Positions 9,201-16,280 of a stretch of 24,457 nt of DNA are shown one piece after another. The stretch is from Actinomycetota bacterium (lineage in GTDB: Bacteria > Actinomycetota > Thermoleophilia > Solirubrobacterales > Solirubrobacteraceae): NCBI GenBank assembly GCA_009699565.1, contig WLNX01000003.1, positions 1-24,457 on the forward strand. Direction: 5' to 3'. The notes under the pieces are model-generated. The model worked only from the letters and a program-made list of their open reading frames with translations. It did not search any database and was not told the DNA's origin. Position 1 is the first letter of the stretch, and each line of letters starts with the position of its first letter. Made by a program: the position numbers and the translations under genes.

Positions 9201-11186
9201 CTGCATGCCCTCGGGCAGGGCACCGCGGACCTCGGGCAGAGGGAACCGGGCGGCGAACTCCTCGGGGTCGAGCCCCATGCGCTCAGCCATGACACGGCGG
9301 AACTCAACCATCGGCAGGGCTTCATTCACGGCGACATCAGTTGCGCGTCCGGCGATCCGCAGCTGCGAAACCAGCGCGTCATATTCCTGCTCGCGGATCG
9401 GCCGATAGGTATCCTCGTCCTTCCGCTCAGCCTCAGCCGCCGCCCACGCCTCATTGACCAGATCGGCCTTGGTCTCCTCGAATGCCGCCGCCTCGCTGAC
9501 AGTGAAATCGCCAGGGGCAAACGCCGCGTTCTCGATGACGAACTGGTCGTGTCCGCCACCAACCATGTCAGCAGCCCACGTCGCCGTCGGAATGCGCACC
9601 GAGCCGCCGCTTTGCATGGCGAGGTCGAACTCGCCCGGGTCGATGCCGGTCAGGCTGTCGGCAATCTCGTAAGGATCGAGCCCGAGCGACTGGAAGTAGG
9701 TGGAGAATGCCTCGGCCGGCACATAGAGATTGGCCTTGGCGCTGTCGCCGAGTAGCCCGTTGAGAATTTCGCGGAACTTGTCGGGGGAGCGCTCGCGCAC
9801 TTTCGACGCCGACGCCGCCTGCGCAAGATCCTGCAGGGTGGTTGCGGTGGCAGGCGCGGCCTGTGCCTTCTTAGCCTCGCCGCTGATCCGCTCCATGCCG
9901 AAGCCAGCGACTTCAACCGGCGCCGACGCGATTTCGGCCATGGCCTCGATCAGCACCTCGACGACGTTGAGGGATTGGCCGGAAGCGGTCTGCCCGAGCG
10001 CCTCGCCCCCGGCGCCGAACGCCGGCTGCACGAGGAAGGTCTGCAACAGCATGCTTGCCAACGGCGACTTGCTCAGGGCCTCACCGGCCACGCCACCGGA
10101 GATTGCATCGACCGCGCCGACGAACAGTCCGTAGGTGAGGCCGCGCTGCTGCGCTGCTGCCAAGAGGTTGGGATCGCGGATAGCGGCGAGCGCACCCTCG
10201 GGGGTGCTAAGATCGTGCCCGGCCTCGCGCACAAATTCGAGGGCCTGCTCACCAGTCGATGCTGCTGTCGAGCCCGCGAACATGGTCGCCATGGCCGCGC
10301 CGGGGTTGCGAGTGGCCGCCCCAACGCCGACTGCTGCCGCGATAAACGGCGCACTCTCGACGGCAGTGTGAGCGATGAAGCCGAGGAACCCAGCAGGGTC
10401 GCGGGCAATGACCTCGCCCAGCGCTGCCACCTGCTCGCCCATCGTGCCCTTTTGCATTGCCTCGCCGACGCCCTGCCGAGCGGCCTCAGCCGTCGGAGGC
10501 ATCTTGATCTCATTGACCCACGCCGAGGTTTCCGCTGCGCGCTGCTGATAGAAAGCCGCCTTGGCTTCGGTGTCGTTGCCGAACAGACTATCGAGTTGGG
10601 CCGAGAGGTATCTCGTCCCGGTGAACAGGATATCGCCAAAGGGGCCGATAACGGGGTCGAGCAACTGCCCCTCTACGCCAATGTGCGCGCGCTGCTGCTC
10701 ATAAATTTCAGCGAGAGACTTGAGCCGGTCGGCATTGCGCTCGGCGAGGTTCGACGCTGCCGCCTGGTCGGCGGTGATCGACAGCCGGCCGCCGAAGCGC
10801 ATCGCATCAGCGCCGAGGCCCTGCACCTGCTCGCCGACGCCACGCGCAAAAACCTCGAAGCCGGAGAGATTGTCGAGATCATCCTTGGAGATCGCGGCAT
10901 TGTCCGGGTCGCGCAACCAGTCGGCGAGCTTGGGCGCCTGGGCGAGTGCGCTAGCCCGTCGTTTCTCCTCGATCAGGCCGGCGAACACGTTCCGATGCTC
11001 CCGAACTACCGGCAGCGGCGGCGATGGGTTGCCCGTCAGCTTGGCGAAGTCGGTCGCGGTGGTGAGGTCCGCAGCGGCCTCCTCCGGCTTCACCGGGTCG
11101 GCGCCGATGACGATTTGCGCGGCCTCGACCGTGCGCTGGGCGGTGTCATCTGCACTGCGGCGCAGGAACTCGGACAGGCTTTCCAT
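3210..11186 (-). CDS. Giant polyvalent virion protein with two ART-like domains and a zincin domain
   Basis: 2658 residues; ATG at 11186 overlaps the preceding stop (TGATG). Gly/Ala-rich hydrophobic stretches at about residues 260-420 could insert in membranes. Two ADP-ribosyltransferase-like (ART-PolyVal) domains follow: VVYHGTASEFDAF with FFFTGSEAEAERYA (about 880-960), and AYHGTPHLFDKF with GWGLYFASSKAVSQWY (about 1010-1280). LHETGHYFL at about 1320 is the HExxH zinc motif of the metallopeptidase seen in phage polyvalent proteins. A long charged helical region follows. The C-terminus (about 2330-2560) has hydrophobic segments and an acidic run (DNDEDDEDEN). In the family such proteins are packaged and injected with the DNA to modify host targets. 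Its place between the gp15-like and fibre genes matches T7 gp16, which it likely replaces. Confidence 0.9.
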   Translation of the reverse strand: MESLSEFLRRSADDTAQRTVEAAQIVIGADPVKPEEAAADLTTATDFAKLTGNPSPPLPVVREHRNVFAGLIEEKRRASALAQAPKLADWLRDPDNAAISKDDLDNLSGFEVFARGVGEQVQGLGADAMRFGGRLSITADQAAASNLAERNADRLKSLAEIYEQQRAHIGVEGQLLDPVIGPFGDILFTGTRYLSAQLDSLFGNDTEAKAAFYQQRAAETSAWVNEIKMPPTAEAARQGVGEAMQKGTMGEQVAALGEVIARDPAGFLGFIAHTAVESAPFIAAAVGVGAATRNPGAAMATMFAGSTAASTGEQALEFVREAGHDLSTPEGALAAIRDPNLLAAAQQRGLTYGLFVGAVDAISGGVAGEALSKSPLASMLLQTFLVQPAFGAGGEALGQTASGQSLNVVEVLIEAMAEIASAPVEVAGFGMERISGEAKKAQAAPATATTLQDLAQAASASKVRERSPDKFREILNGLLGDSAKANLYVPAEAFSTYFQSLGLDPYEIADSLTGIDPGEFDLAMQSGGSVRIPTATWAADMVGGGHDQFVIENAAFAPGDFTVSEAAAFEETKADLVNEAWAAAEAERKDEDTYRPIREQEYDALVSQLRIAGRATDVAVNEALPMVEFRRVMAERMGLDPEEFAARFPLPEVRGALPEGMQLRDVDALTRTLAEARARRTAGAADRGPSLLEFIAGRGGIVDPGGELSARDASVIKRGRGKKTLRLERKGVAAAVGDLLGGKSAAGHGFDDTARAAIEAGYLADDPVALAWLQAQRDGTEVPDIGRALLDAIDREMRGEAQYATEAPAEDGLDNIEQYLSGLGVSLDDDDASIRQAMEGEQRRYAQPDSRQYDQSPLDTRDAAFKRWFGDSKVVDAQGKPLVVYHGTASEFDAFDPAESGQNFASDKGKFFFTGSEAEAERYADGGPVMPVYLSIKKPLIVETGAQAAEEWDERGGLLDDEIASGDYDGVIIYGSTGPMFIAFSPTQIKSVYNRGTFDPTDPRILYQPAYHGTPHLFDKFSTDHIGTGEGAQAFGWGLYFASSKAVSQWYRDELAGKSMTFKKDNETIGRNEFEQRLSVAARVAAKGWDMPLADANLQAVTIASSIAEALKDGDSLADMAVFARKSDWLPSVKDMWQASLAEAQSWEAKKPGRLFEVEVPDDGDLLDWNAPLSDQPPAVLAKLRAAIESAPWRDDILADMDVSSVDELIVALEDEGMSGENSFGFIYNGLSDITGSDEALSKALREAGIPGHRYLDGNSRRAGDGSYNYVIYDDTRVSVRSYEQADMMAPGGGSRGSISFQNGEAVISLFASADLSTFLHETGHYFLSVMQSASRDGGSIADDFSAVKDWWHQHADDVAKDAAKASGVAVSADDVRMALDAGTTGKADLDAAIDTGMQEQFARGFEAYLMEGKAPSIALRSAFEKFRAWLISIYRRALGLNVVISDEMRAVFGRMIATDGEIAAASAEISSETAIPAAADLGMTDDQHAAYVKLHGQAKDEAAARLLADTMAPIRRERDKEYRAEKKKVRAEVERNTNAEPVYRAIEWMTNRRWLAGEAPDGMPDFRLSKSVLVERYGEGVLATLNANRGKQPVYAVDGGLDPDDAAGWFGFTSGDALVKAIERAPNRVEAINAETEKVMRERHGDPLTDGTLERKAMAAVHNDKRAQVLALELKTLNEVAGLNRSMTAKEAREAARRSIAGMRTRDAVNAARWLAAERKAGQEVARLMGTVSREKLWVDAARRRVAATALAAARRGDADVSAVNAAVDRANAALESADVQFEVADRTITTKAGPRVVPGGERTAHVAGYNENVAKLIEAKRRQMLNHALYTEALAVAEEVEAAERLVTRLSKSLSRRRAQSGKQSISNEALDAIAEQIDRYDFRRMSGPAEERRGKLAAYVEWMRSAGRENELAIPRAVMEEAGRVPYKTLTVERLRGVVDTLKNLESTGRRWQTLRIKGEQREFDASVSAVVSGIEGNIGSSETPWVEEGWIPSAKGGLNQYLATFQTASTIIRRMDGRADLGPVYELLKGDIDKAAYDERDMRSEAAGKIEKLYSVYSLAEQRQMAVMRSMPELGGSFSKWNVIAMALNMGNVGNLSRLTNKSARKHLTAAQVETVKATLDKRDWDFVQSIWDYLDTYRPMIAERQKRVTGVEPEWVEASPVVTPHGTYRGGYYPIKYTGKQGGAATPSLSGEADIIQSMQLGGYAKAATKNGHLEARTANVQQSLLLDVGVIATHSNEVIHDLAFSEPVVNTWRLLNDKRVADAMLSAGMQEQGEALKLWLKDVAVGQVFASDFMSKSLRNLRSGFTVSRLALNATTALLQPTGLFQSATVVGKRRLANAIISYTRNPAAMVDEVLHRSRIMNDRRTTFQKDLMDMVAETNIASPKASRFKRAVDKYVVPFSLLAMTYTQFYVVDVPTWAAAYAKGMKQFDGNQQKAGEYADMTINRVQGSGLWSERSNIERGTLSATVRQSAFVTLFTTLGSYFFAKMNLLIERTDRLRGEPVSIGSAASYAADVSMLLAAEAAVLMLVEMGKDALLGDNDEDDEDENPAMNLGVEALKTFAAGLPGIRDAVSVMQGFSGGTYASLLDLITAPAQQALQGELDVALAKSLVNLTGIVTRLPASQANRIIDAGWRDFEGEDVAVSEYLFGRPR

Positions 11187-12934
11187 CAACGGCGCTCCGT
11201 AAGGTACTGGTTGTATTTCGCTGCCACTTCGTCGGGCGAGGGCTTGCGACCCATTGTCTGCTCCATGGCGCGCTCAAGCTCGATCCGATCCGCGAAGGGC
11301 ACGCCGGCATAGTCGACATCGAGCGCGATCGTAGAGCCGTCGGGAAGGGTGCCGACCTCGCCACCGGCTTCGAACAGGTAGCCATCGGTGCGACGGAAGC
11401 CGCCGCCGAACCATTGGTCGAGCGTCTTATCGCTGGGCCGCTTGATGACGACGGGTAGGAGTAGTTCGGACACCATCGCGCGGGTCTCGGCGTCAGTCGG
11501 CAGCTTGCCGTTCTCCGCCTTGAACCCCATGATTTCGGCATAGAGGGCGTTCTGAAAATCTGCGATCCGGCCCGCGACCTTCTCCCGGTCCCCGCCCTTC
11601 TTGCCGACCGTCGTGATGCCGATCGCTTCGAGTTGATCGCCTGCGATGGAGAACGCGCTCTTGACCACAGCCCCGTCGGGGTCTTTGCCATTCGCGGCAA
11701 CGATATCGGCCTGCTTCTCGCTCATCTCCTTGAGCGTTTGCGGCGACATGTCGTTAATGTGGTCCAGCAGATTGACCGCCGCGAAACCCTTGGGGTCGGT
11801 CGCCGCTGCAATGCGCATGTCGTAGACGACCTGGGGATCATCAGTCGGCGTCTCGCCAGCAGCGTGGGTTTCCCAGAACGACATAAACGACTTCATGCCG
11901 TCGATGCCGAGCGCCGACTGCAATTCCGGGGGGAAGGCAAACGGCGAAATGCCCTTGGTTACCATGGCGTCATAGGCCTGCTTCTGCAGCGCCTCGGTCT
12001 TTAGTTTCTCCGCCGTCGCCTGCGCCTGCAGCGTCGAGGTCACGGACTTGCGGGTCAAATCCCTCACGTCCTCATCCTCGATGGCGAGCATCTGCGCCTC
12101 GATGTCGCCCTCGCCAGTCGCAATCATGTCGATGATCTTGGCGCTTTCGCGCTTGGTCAGTTCGACCTTGACCCGCTCGTCGAGCGCGTCCTCGATCGAT
12201 GCCTGGGCGGGGCCGGTCAGGTTCTCGCGGTGCTTTTCCAGATAGTCCATCGCGGCGAGCGGGTCGGCGATTGCAATGCGCATGGCTACTGCCTGGCGCG
12301 TGTCGCTGATGTATTGGGCTTTTTTGTTGGCGAGGATATCAGCGTCCCAACCTTCGAGCGCCGCCCGCTGCCCCAATTCCTCGAGCCCTGCATAGAGGTA
12401 CTTATCGACCTCCTTGGGATCGGCGGATCGAGCAATCGCATCCTCTTGCATCGTGTCGAGCCGAGCGTCGCTGCTGTCTCGCAGCCACGCCTTGGTCGCC
12501 GTCGCATTGTGCTGCACGACCGTTTGCAATAGCTGCGACTTGCGGCCTTGCGACACCTCTGCGTATTTCCGCTGCGCGCCCGCGCTCTTGAGCCCGGCGC
12601 CGAACTCGCGGCGCTGTTCCTCAATCTTGTTCTCGAAGCCGGATCGGGCATCGACCGCGGCCCGACCTTCGAGTGTCATATAGCCGCCGTCGCCCCACAT
12701 GGCCTCGCGGCTCCATGCTGACAGGGCATTATCCGCCTCGGCAGCCTGCGCACTATCTTCGAGGTCGCGAAGCTGGGCGAGCGCGTCCGTCGCGACGGCA
12801 ACGCCCTCTGCGACCCGACCGAGGCCGCGACCGACAGCGGCGCCCATGTCATCGGCCGACGCCTGGGTCGTGACGTTCTGGCGGAAGGCCGGGCGCTCAG
12901 CGACGTTCGGCTGGTAGCGAGGAACAGTAGGCAT
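11186..12934 (-). CDS. Putative internal virion / DNA-ejection protein (gp15-like position)
   Basis: 582 residues. The N-terminus MPTVPRYQPNVAERPAFRQ is a typical opening of podophage internal-core proteins. The remainder is almost all predicted helix rich in Ala, Glu and Lys, with no enzymatic motif and no signal peptide. ATG overlaps the preceding stop (TAATG) and its own stop overlaps the giant gene start (TGATG), so gp14-like, gp15-like and giant proteins should be made in linked amounts. In T7, gp14, gp15 and gp16 leave the capsid and build the ejection channel across the envelope. Assignment rests on order, size and N-terminal style rather than a diagnostic motif. Confidence 0.72.
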   Translation of the reverse strand: MPTVPRYQPNVAERPAFRQNVTTQASADDMGAAVGRGLGRVAEGVAVATDALAQLRDLEDSAQAAEADNALSAWSREAMWGDGGYMTLEGRAAVDARSGFENKIEEQRREFGAGLKSAGAQRKYAEVSQGRKSQLLQTVVQHNATATKAWLRDSSDARLDTMQEDAIARSADPKEVDKYLYAGLEELGQRAALEGWDADILANKKAQYISDTRQAVAMRIAIADPLAAMDYLEKHRENLTGPAQASIEDALDERVKVELTKRESAKIIDMIATGEGDIEAQMLAIEDEDVRDLTRKSVTSTLQAQATAEKLKTEALQKQAYDAMVTKGISPFAFPPELQSALGIDGMKSFMSFWETHAAGETPTDDPQVVYDMRIAAATDPKGFAAVNLLDHINDMSPQTLKEMSEKQADIVAANGKDPDGAVVKSAFSIAGDQLEAIGITTVGKKGGDREKVAGRIADFQNALYAEIMGFKAENGKLPTDAETRAMVSELLLPVVIKRPSDKTLDQWFGGGFRRTDGYLFEAGGEVGTLPDGSTIALDVDYAGVPFADRIELERAMEQTMGRKPSPDEVAAKYNQYLTERR

Positions 12935-13470
12935 TATCGACCCCCAACAATCGGGCGGGTGTAAGAGGCATAGTCCTTGTATCCCGAGGTCGCGCCGCCG
13001 AGGACGGTGGACGCGGCCGACAAATAACCGCCTGTCAGAGCGCTGTCGGCGTTAGAGCGAGCGAGACTGGCATCGGCACGGCCGCTCGCAGCGGCCACCC
13101 TGTGGTCGTAAGCTTCGGTCGCCGAATTTCTCCTGATCGTCAGCGCATCCATCTCGCCAAGGAATTGAGTGTCAACCAACGTGTCGAAGGCACTGCCGAA
13201 CGACAGATCGACACCGTTTGCCGACATTGCCGCGCGCTGACGGCCTTGCAGGTCGGCGACCTCCAAACGCTTCGCTTGCTCCTCACGCCGTCCGCGCTCC
13301 TCGGCGTCCTTGGCGCGGCGTTCACTCAACGTCGCATTCATCATGCTGACTTCGGCGTTGTAGCGGCTGGACTTCGCCGAGGCGTCCGCCTGCGAGATTG
13401 TCGCCACACCGCCGATCACGGTGGACGCAAGGGTCGCGGCGAGGAGCAGTTCAGGGCCGAAAGTGCACAT
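12934..13470 (-). CDS. Putative internal virion protein (gp14-like)
   Basis: 178 residues, close to the 196 of T7 gp14. The N-terminus MCTFGPELLLAATLASTVIGG is a short hydrophobic segment. A long charged helix follows (NATLSERRAKDAEERGRREEQAKRLEVADLQGRQRAAMSA), then NGVDLSFGSAFDTLVDTQ and a Gly/Ala/Ser-rich end. Early Cys, hydrophobic start, charged helix and a G-V-D/S-rich middle recur in podophage gp14-type core proteins that insert into the outer membrane during ejection. GAGGAA lies eight bases before ATG, and 12 bases separate it from the peptidase gene. Confidence 0.75.
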   Translation of the reverse strand: MCTFGPELLLAATLASTVIGGVATISQADASAKSSRYNAEVSMMNATLSERRAKDAEERGRREEQAKRLEVADLQGRQRAAMSANGVDLSFGSAFDTLVDTQFLGEMDALTIRRNSATEAYDHRVAAASGRADASLARSNADSALTGGYLSAASTVLGGATSGYKDYASYTRPIVGGR

Positions 13471-13482
13471 GGGTGCGGTTCC

Positions 13483-14997
13483 TCAGTAGCCGGTGTTCCA
13501 GCGGTCGCTGGTCTGAACAGAGCGAGGCTGGAAAGCCATGTCATTGCCCATCACGTCGTACCGCTCGCCGGGGTGCGAAACGGTGGAGTAGTTGTGAGAG
13601 ATGCCCGGGGCGTTCGCCGCCCGACCTGCAGGTGACATATGGGCAATGACCGATGCCCGCGCCTGCGCTGCAGCCTGCTGCCGTGTTCGTTCTGCCGCAA
13701 GCCGCTGAGCCGCCGCAGCCTTCCGCTGAACTGCGGCCTGTTCGGCAGCGGCGCGTTGCTGCGCTTCGATCCGCGCCTGTGTAGCCTTGGCCGCCGCTGC
13801 CCGCTCCCCAGATGCAGCGCTCATGGCCAACCGTTGAGCCAGCTTCTCATCGCGCGGCGTAGCGCCTGCGCCCTGCGATGTCGGTGTGGTGGCAGAAGCG
13901 AGGACGGTCTGACCGGGAACCTTAAGCTGGATCAGCCCGGCTACCGGTGCCTTCGACGTGTTGAGCGGCGTCTGCACCGACTTGGGCACGACGTCGTGCG
14001 GGATAGGCTCCTGGTCCGGCGCCGTCGTCTTGATGACGCCACGCTGCGGCGGCCGCTTAGTCGGAACGGTGAAGCCGGCCACGGATGGGAGCTTGGCGGC
14101 TGATGGCGTGGGCGCGACGAGCTTGGTCAGCCCGGCGACTGGTTTGGTCGGGGCGGGCTTGGGCGCAGGGGTGGCAACCTTGACGGCCGGCGCAACGGGC
14201 AGCTTGAGCCCGGCGACCGGGGCTTTCGGAACCGTCTTGTCCGACGGGGCGGTTAGCACCGTCTTGCCCGGCACGATGCCCGCGTACAGCGCATCGACCT
14301 GGGCGCCAGTCTTGGGGCTGTCAAACCCGCGCGGCACGCTGGCCTCGCCGCGCTTGATAGCAATCGACCGGGGCATGTCGAGCGGCTGGGGCGCAACGCG
14401 CTTGGTGTCAGTGAGCGAGCCGACGCTTGGGATGTTGACCTTCGGGATGATCCCCTTTTTGACCATGGCCGGGTCAATGGCGTAGGTCGGAACCGTGCCT
14501 TTGACGCCCGAGGTCAGCGCCTTACGCTGAGCAGCACTCGGACTGCCGTAGTACCAGACCGCGCCCTCGCCCTTATTGCGTGGCACGGCGCCCGGCCCGG
14601 TTCCGCCAACGAGATCGAGGTGTAGCGACTGCCCCTTTTTCGCGGGGAAGCCGACTGATCCCGTTTTCGTGGCAAGCCAGTGCTGAGAAAGCGGCACCAG
14701 GTCATCGCCCTTGAGCCGCTTGCCTTCCGGCGAGTAAACCCACACGTCCGCAGCAACTCCAGTCGTGTGACGCCGCGAGCCGGTCGTGCCCCGAGAGCCC
14801 TTGCCCTGTGCACCCGACATGACCTCGACGCGATAGTCGGGGCCGTAGACCGCCGTCACTGCCTCGCGGATCGCGCCCGCCAACTCGGCCTTGACCTCAA
14901 GGTTTCGCAGCGCGCCTTGGTTAGTATAGGTCAGAGCCGACAGATCGACGGCCTGGTCGGCGATGTACTCGTCAGCGTTGGAAAGACCGCCTGCCAT
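13483..14997 (-). CDS. Virion-associated M15-like peptidase with VAG-repeat stalk
   Basis: 504 residues, first gene of the virion operon. The N-terminal domain (about 1-155) has the M15/VanY-type zinc pattern: RRHTTGVAADV (H77, D84) and SLHLDL (H126, D128), preceded by SGAQGKGSRGTTG. It should cleave peptide cross-links in peptidoglycan during DNA entry or release. Residues 240-370 are Pro/Ala-rich with four VAG[L/F] repeats (261, 287, 306, 352) and the phrases VPGKTVL and VPGQTVL, probably an extended stalk. Residues 385-450 form an Ala/Arg/Gln-rich helix, followed by a Tyr/Ser-rich end. There is no signal peptide, so it is more likely a virion component than an exported lysin. The family name is inferred from motifs. 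Confidence 0.8.
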   Translation of the reverse strand: MAGGLSNADEYIADQAVDLSALTYTNQGALRNLEVKAELAGAIREAVTAVYGPDYRVEVMSGAQGKGSRGTTGSRRHTTGVAADVWVYSPEGKRLKGDDLVPLSQHWLATKTGSVGFPAKKGQSLHLDLVGGTGPGAVPRNKGEGAVWYYGSPSAAQRKALTSGVKGTVPTYAIDPAMVKKGIIPKVNIPSVGSLTDTKRVAPQPLDMPRSIAIKRGEASVPRGFDSPKTGAQVDALYAGIVPGKTVLTAPSDKTVPKAPVAGLKLPVAPAVKVATPAPKPAPTKPVAGLTKLVAPTPSAAKLPSVAGFTVPTKRPPQRGVIKTTAPDQEPIPHDVVPKSVQTPLNTSKAPVAGLIQLKVPGQTVLASATTPTSQGAGATPRDEKLAQRLAMSAASGERAAAAKATQARIEAQQRAAAEQAAVQRKAAAAQRLAAERTRQQAAAQARASVIAHMSPAGRAANAPGISHNYSTVSHPGERYDVMGNDMAFQPRSVQTSDRWNTGY

Positions 14998-15035
14998 TTT
15001 CGCGCTCGCCCTCTGCGCCGCGCATTTTTCGCTTG

Positions 15036-15073
15036 TCGCGAACCGCTTCGGCCATAGGCCGAATATCGCGAAC
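15036..15073 (-). promoter_or_regulatory. Palindrome between repeats upstream of the virion operon
   Basis: TTCGGCC-ATA-GGCCGAA (15047-15063) is a perfect inverted repeat, flanked by TCGCGAAC at 15036-15043 and again at 15066-15073 (30 bases apart). It lies 39-76 bases before the start of the 14-kb virion operon. No convincing sigma-70 promoter is visible, so this may be a binding site for an activator, possibly helper-encoded. Function is inferred. Confidence 0.5.
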
Positions 15074-15143
15074 TCGGTTGTTGTCCTGAATTCCCGCCGA
15101 CACCTGTTCAGCCTCCATCAATGGGGCGAACGGGGATCCGAGA

Positions 15144-15341
15144 ATGCTTGGAGAGCGACGCCTGACAATCGGTCAGGTTGTGTTGATGCTGCGCCGCGCC
15201 GACATCTTTATGGGCGAGGCTGCAATAGGCCGGCGCATCAGGCGGGCGGCATTCCCGGCGCCGACGTGGTTCGGGAATGAGCGCTACTGGCTGGAAAGCG
15301 TGATTACGCAGTGGGCTGCGGAGATGCGACGGACCTCTTAG
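15144..15341 (+). CDS. Small winged-helix/AlpA-like DNA-binding protein
   Basis: 65 residues. LTIGQVVLMLRRADIFMGEAAIGRRIRRAAFPAPTWFGNERYWLESVITQWAAEM has the order of AlpA/excisionase-type folds: a helix-turn-helix, a short wing with a Pro (FPAP), then RYWLESVITQW, where Trp and the last helix match the usual RxWxxxEIxxW ending. The ribosome site is weak (CGGGGA). It is divergent from the virion operon and its 3' end overlaps the converging XRE/HGG gene by 38 bases. It may be a second excisionase-like protein or the activator of the virion operon. Confidence 0.72.
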   Translation: MLGERRLTIGQVVLMLRRADIFMGEAAIGRRIRRAAFPAPTWFGNERYWLESVITQWAAEMRRTS

Positions 15342-15780
15342 TTTCGCGGTATCGCGCCCAGCGCTCGCGTTGAGCGATGGATATCGCCTCGCGGCCGGTC
15401 TCAGTTTTTGGCCCGCTGGAAAACCCGCCATGCCACTTACACCGGCCGTTGCGATACGTGATGGTGCAACGACACTGCCGACCGCTCCGGGTCATCGCCC
15501 CGCATGGGGTGTCGGCGTCGATCGAGAAGCGAGCGACATGGTGATGTCCCCGGATCGGACCACCGAGCCATATCGTGGTCGGCAGCACATCAGCACCGAT
15601 GCTGTCCAGATATCGCCGGAGCTTCCGTGATACCCTCCCTTTGAGCAGCCGTTCGGTCGCCTCGGCTCGCTCGATCAATTCCGGCGCGCAGCCAACAGCT
15701 GCAGCGAGTTCCTTGACTGACAGCCGTGCATTGCGACGAAACGCGGCCAGGTGCGCGCCGCTGGAAAATCCGATCCGCAT
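15304..15780 (-). CDS. XRE helix-turn-helix protein with C-terminal CGA...HGG motif
   Basis: 158 residues from ATG at 15780, seven bases after GGGAGG; an upstream extension of the frame to 15942 is ignored because the promoter and ribosome site point here. Residues 8-50 form an XRE-type domain (RRNARLSVKELAAAVGCAPELIERAE). Residues 92-130 have CGAMTRSGRQC, RNGRCKWHGG and FSSGPKTETG, with Cys93, Cys103, Cys114 and His117 as likely zinc ligands. The HGG-GP-T segment is common in small alphaproteobacterial mobile-element proteins of undefined role. It could be the master repressor of the origin side. It overlaps the converging gene at 15144-15341 by 38 bases. Confidence 0.83.
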   Translation of the reverse strand: MRIGFSSGAHLAAFRRNARLSVKELAAAVGCAPELIERAEATERLLKGRVSRKLRRYLDSIGADVLPTTIWLGGPIRGHHHVARFSIDADTPCGAMTRSGRQCRCTITYRNGRCKWHGGFSSGPKTETGREAISIAQRERWARYRETKRSVASPQPTA

Positions 15781-15800
15781 CACTGCCTCCCGTTTTTTCT

Positions 15801-15813
15801 GGTTATTATAACC
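15801..15813 (-). promoter_or_regulatory. Promoter with palindromic -10 for the XRE/HGG gene
   Basis: GGTTATAATAACC is a perfect 13-base palindrome containing the consensus -10 TATAAT on the minus strand (15805-15810), 25 bases before the ATG. No good -35 is seen at 17-18 bases. The overlap of palindrome and -10 suggests autorepression. Confidence 0.6.
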
Positions 15814-15872
15814 CGCGAGCCACCCGGCAGAGTGCGAGCGGCGAGCCGTTCGACCTCTAGTTTTACCCGGTA

Positions 15873-15892
15873 GCTCATAGGGTCTTACTCTG
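15873..15892 (+). repeat. 20-base direct repeat in the non-coding region, copy 1
   Basis: GCTCATAGGGTCTTACTCTG differs at two positions from the copy at 16041-16060, 168 bases away. ACCCGGTA just upstream (15865-15872) is repeated inverted at 15974-15981 next to a partial third relative (CTATGGGGTGTTAC). Possible regulatory or replication sites. Confidence 0.7.
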
Positions 15893-16040
15893 GGGACGGT
15901 TGCCGCATCGATCCCCGAGCGCCGGGAAAGTCCGGTCAGCACCTTAACAATTACTAGCGCCCCTATGGGGTGTTACCGGGTCGCCAGCCGATCGCCACGC
16001 GCGTGCCCGCGTGAGGATCGATGACAGCTTTTGACGGGCT

Positions 16041-16060
16041 GCTCATGGGGTCTTACTTTG
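16041..16060 (+). repeat. 20-base direct repeat in the non-coding region, copy 2
   Basis: GCTCATGGGGTCTTACTTTG matches the copy at 15873-15892 at 18 of 20 positions. It lies in the roughly 790-base non-coding stretch 15781-16566 between the XRE/HGG gene and the primase gene. Confidence 0.7.
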
Positions 16061-16280
16061 AGCGCGCAATCTCAGTGTCCGCTCGAACCTTAGGTATCTT
16101 TAGGCACATTGCTTTTTGTTAACACCGCTGGCTGCCACATCAACCGGACTTTTCCGGGACCAGCCGGCGACCCGCGAGCTTCAACATTCTTCAACAGCGC
16201 TGCTGCTTCTTGCTACCACCTGGGCGACTGCAGGGGCCTCCGCAATCGCGGCCTCGACCTCAGGATTTCTCAGGAACCGC

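Noticed and set aside
9975..11312. Plus-strand frame of 445 residues
   Set aside because: It lies antisense to the start of the giant gene, whose domains and operon spacing are clear. Long antisense frames are expected in GC-rich coding DNA.
15108..15431. Minus-strand frame of 107 residues
   Set aside because: Antisense shadow of the 65-residue DNA-binding gene; Pro/Arg/His-rich and without a ribosome site.
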